Origin: an uncultured Actinomyces sp.
GTDB taxonomy: Bacteria; Actinomycetota; Actinomycetes; Actinomycetales; Actinomycetaceae
NCBI GenBank assembly: GCA_915069725.1
Contig: CAJZFF010000150.1
Coordinates: forward strand, 1-5,663
Direction of reading: 5' to 3'
Length of the DNA: 5,663 bases
The notes under the pieces are model-generated. The model did not search any database. It was not told where the DNA came from and saw only the letters and a list, made by a program, of their open reading frames with translations. The translations under genes and the position numbers were made by a program. Each line of letters opens with the position of its first letter. Position 1 is the first letter of the stretch. Below, piece by piece: positions 5,641 through 5,663 of the stretch.

Positions 5641-5663
5641 CGAAAAAGACCTCCCCGGTCAGA
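5641..5663 (-). terminator. Possible end of an upstream terminator, cut by the window edge
   Basis: The minus strand reads GACCGGGGAGGTC followed at once by TTTTT. Within the window only a 4-bp stem forms (GACC/GGTC, 5-nt loop), but the G-rich arm followed by a T run is what the 3' half of a longer intrinsic terminator looks like, with the other arm beyond 5663. It would separate the pilus operon from a gene further upstream on the same strand. Confidence 0.3.

Noticed and set aside
1..5663. CRISPR array, tRNA or rRNA, insertion sequence, phage or toxin-antitoxin elements
   Set aside because: I saw no regularly spaced repeats, no RNA-gene structure, no transposase-like or toxin-like protein; the window is fully accounted for by the pilus cassette and its spacers.

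Overview
The window is a high-GC stretch with all recognisable genes on the minus strand. It looks like the fimbrial (pilus) locus of an oral Actinomyces, in the A. oris / A. naeslundii / A. viscosus / A. johnsonii group. The evidence is the gene order (large tip pilin, shaft pilin, class C sortase), LPLTG sorting signals on both pilins, a VYPK-type pilin motif in the shaft pilin, and a shaft-pilin signal peptide (MKHNASTLGRR...) that I recall as strongly FimA-like rather than FimP-like. I therefore read it as the type 2 fimbrial cassette fimB-fimA-srtC2. The assignment is from memory of these families, not from a search.

Layout in transcription order (right to left): 5386-5663 is a relatively AT-rich upstream region. 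It holds a possible promoter, repeated GTTGACGG elements and, at the window edge, what may be the end of a terminator belonging to an upstream gene. 2524-5385 is the tip pilin/adhesin (953 aa from a TTG start with a good ribosome binding site). 2374-2523 is a 150-nt spacer with a foldable stem-loop. 763-2373 is the shaft pilin (536 aa). 527-762 is a 236-nt spacer with two strong inverted repeats. 1-526 is the N-terminal 175 codons of the pilus-specific sortase, cut by the window edge before its catalytic His, Cys and Arg.

How it works (established for this family): both pilins are secreted through Sec, held in the membrane by the LPLTG / hydrophobic / basic tail, folded with disulfides and Lys-Asn isopeptide bonds, and joined by the class C sortase. 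The sortase links the Thr of one subunit's LPLTG to the pilin-motif Lys of the next shaft subunit. The tip protein has an LPLTG but no visible pilin motif, so it can only start the fibre. A housekeeping sortase encoded elsewhere then attaches the finished pilus to the wall. The layout suggests that the two hairpins after fimA, together with a weak ribosome binding site on the sortase, keep enzyme levels below subunit levels.

I do not see an undescribed system here. The points most worth a second look are the post-fimA hairpins, the calcium-loop-bearing GEVED domain and CshA-like head of the tip protein, the missing canonical lid motif in the sortase N-terminus, and the start-codon choices for both pilins. 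No plus-strand gene is supported.
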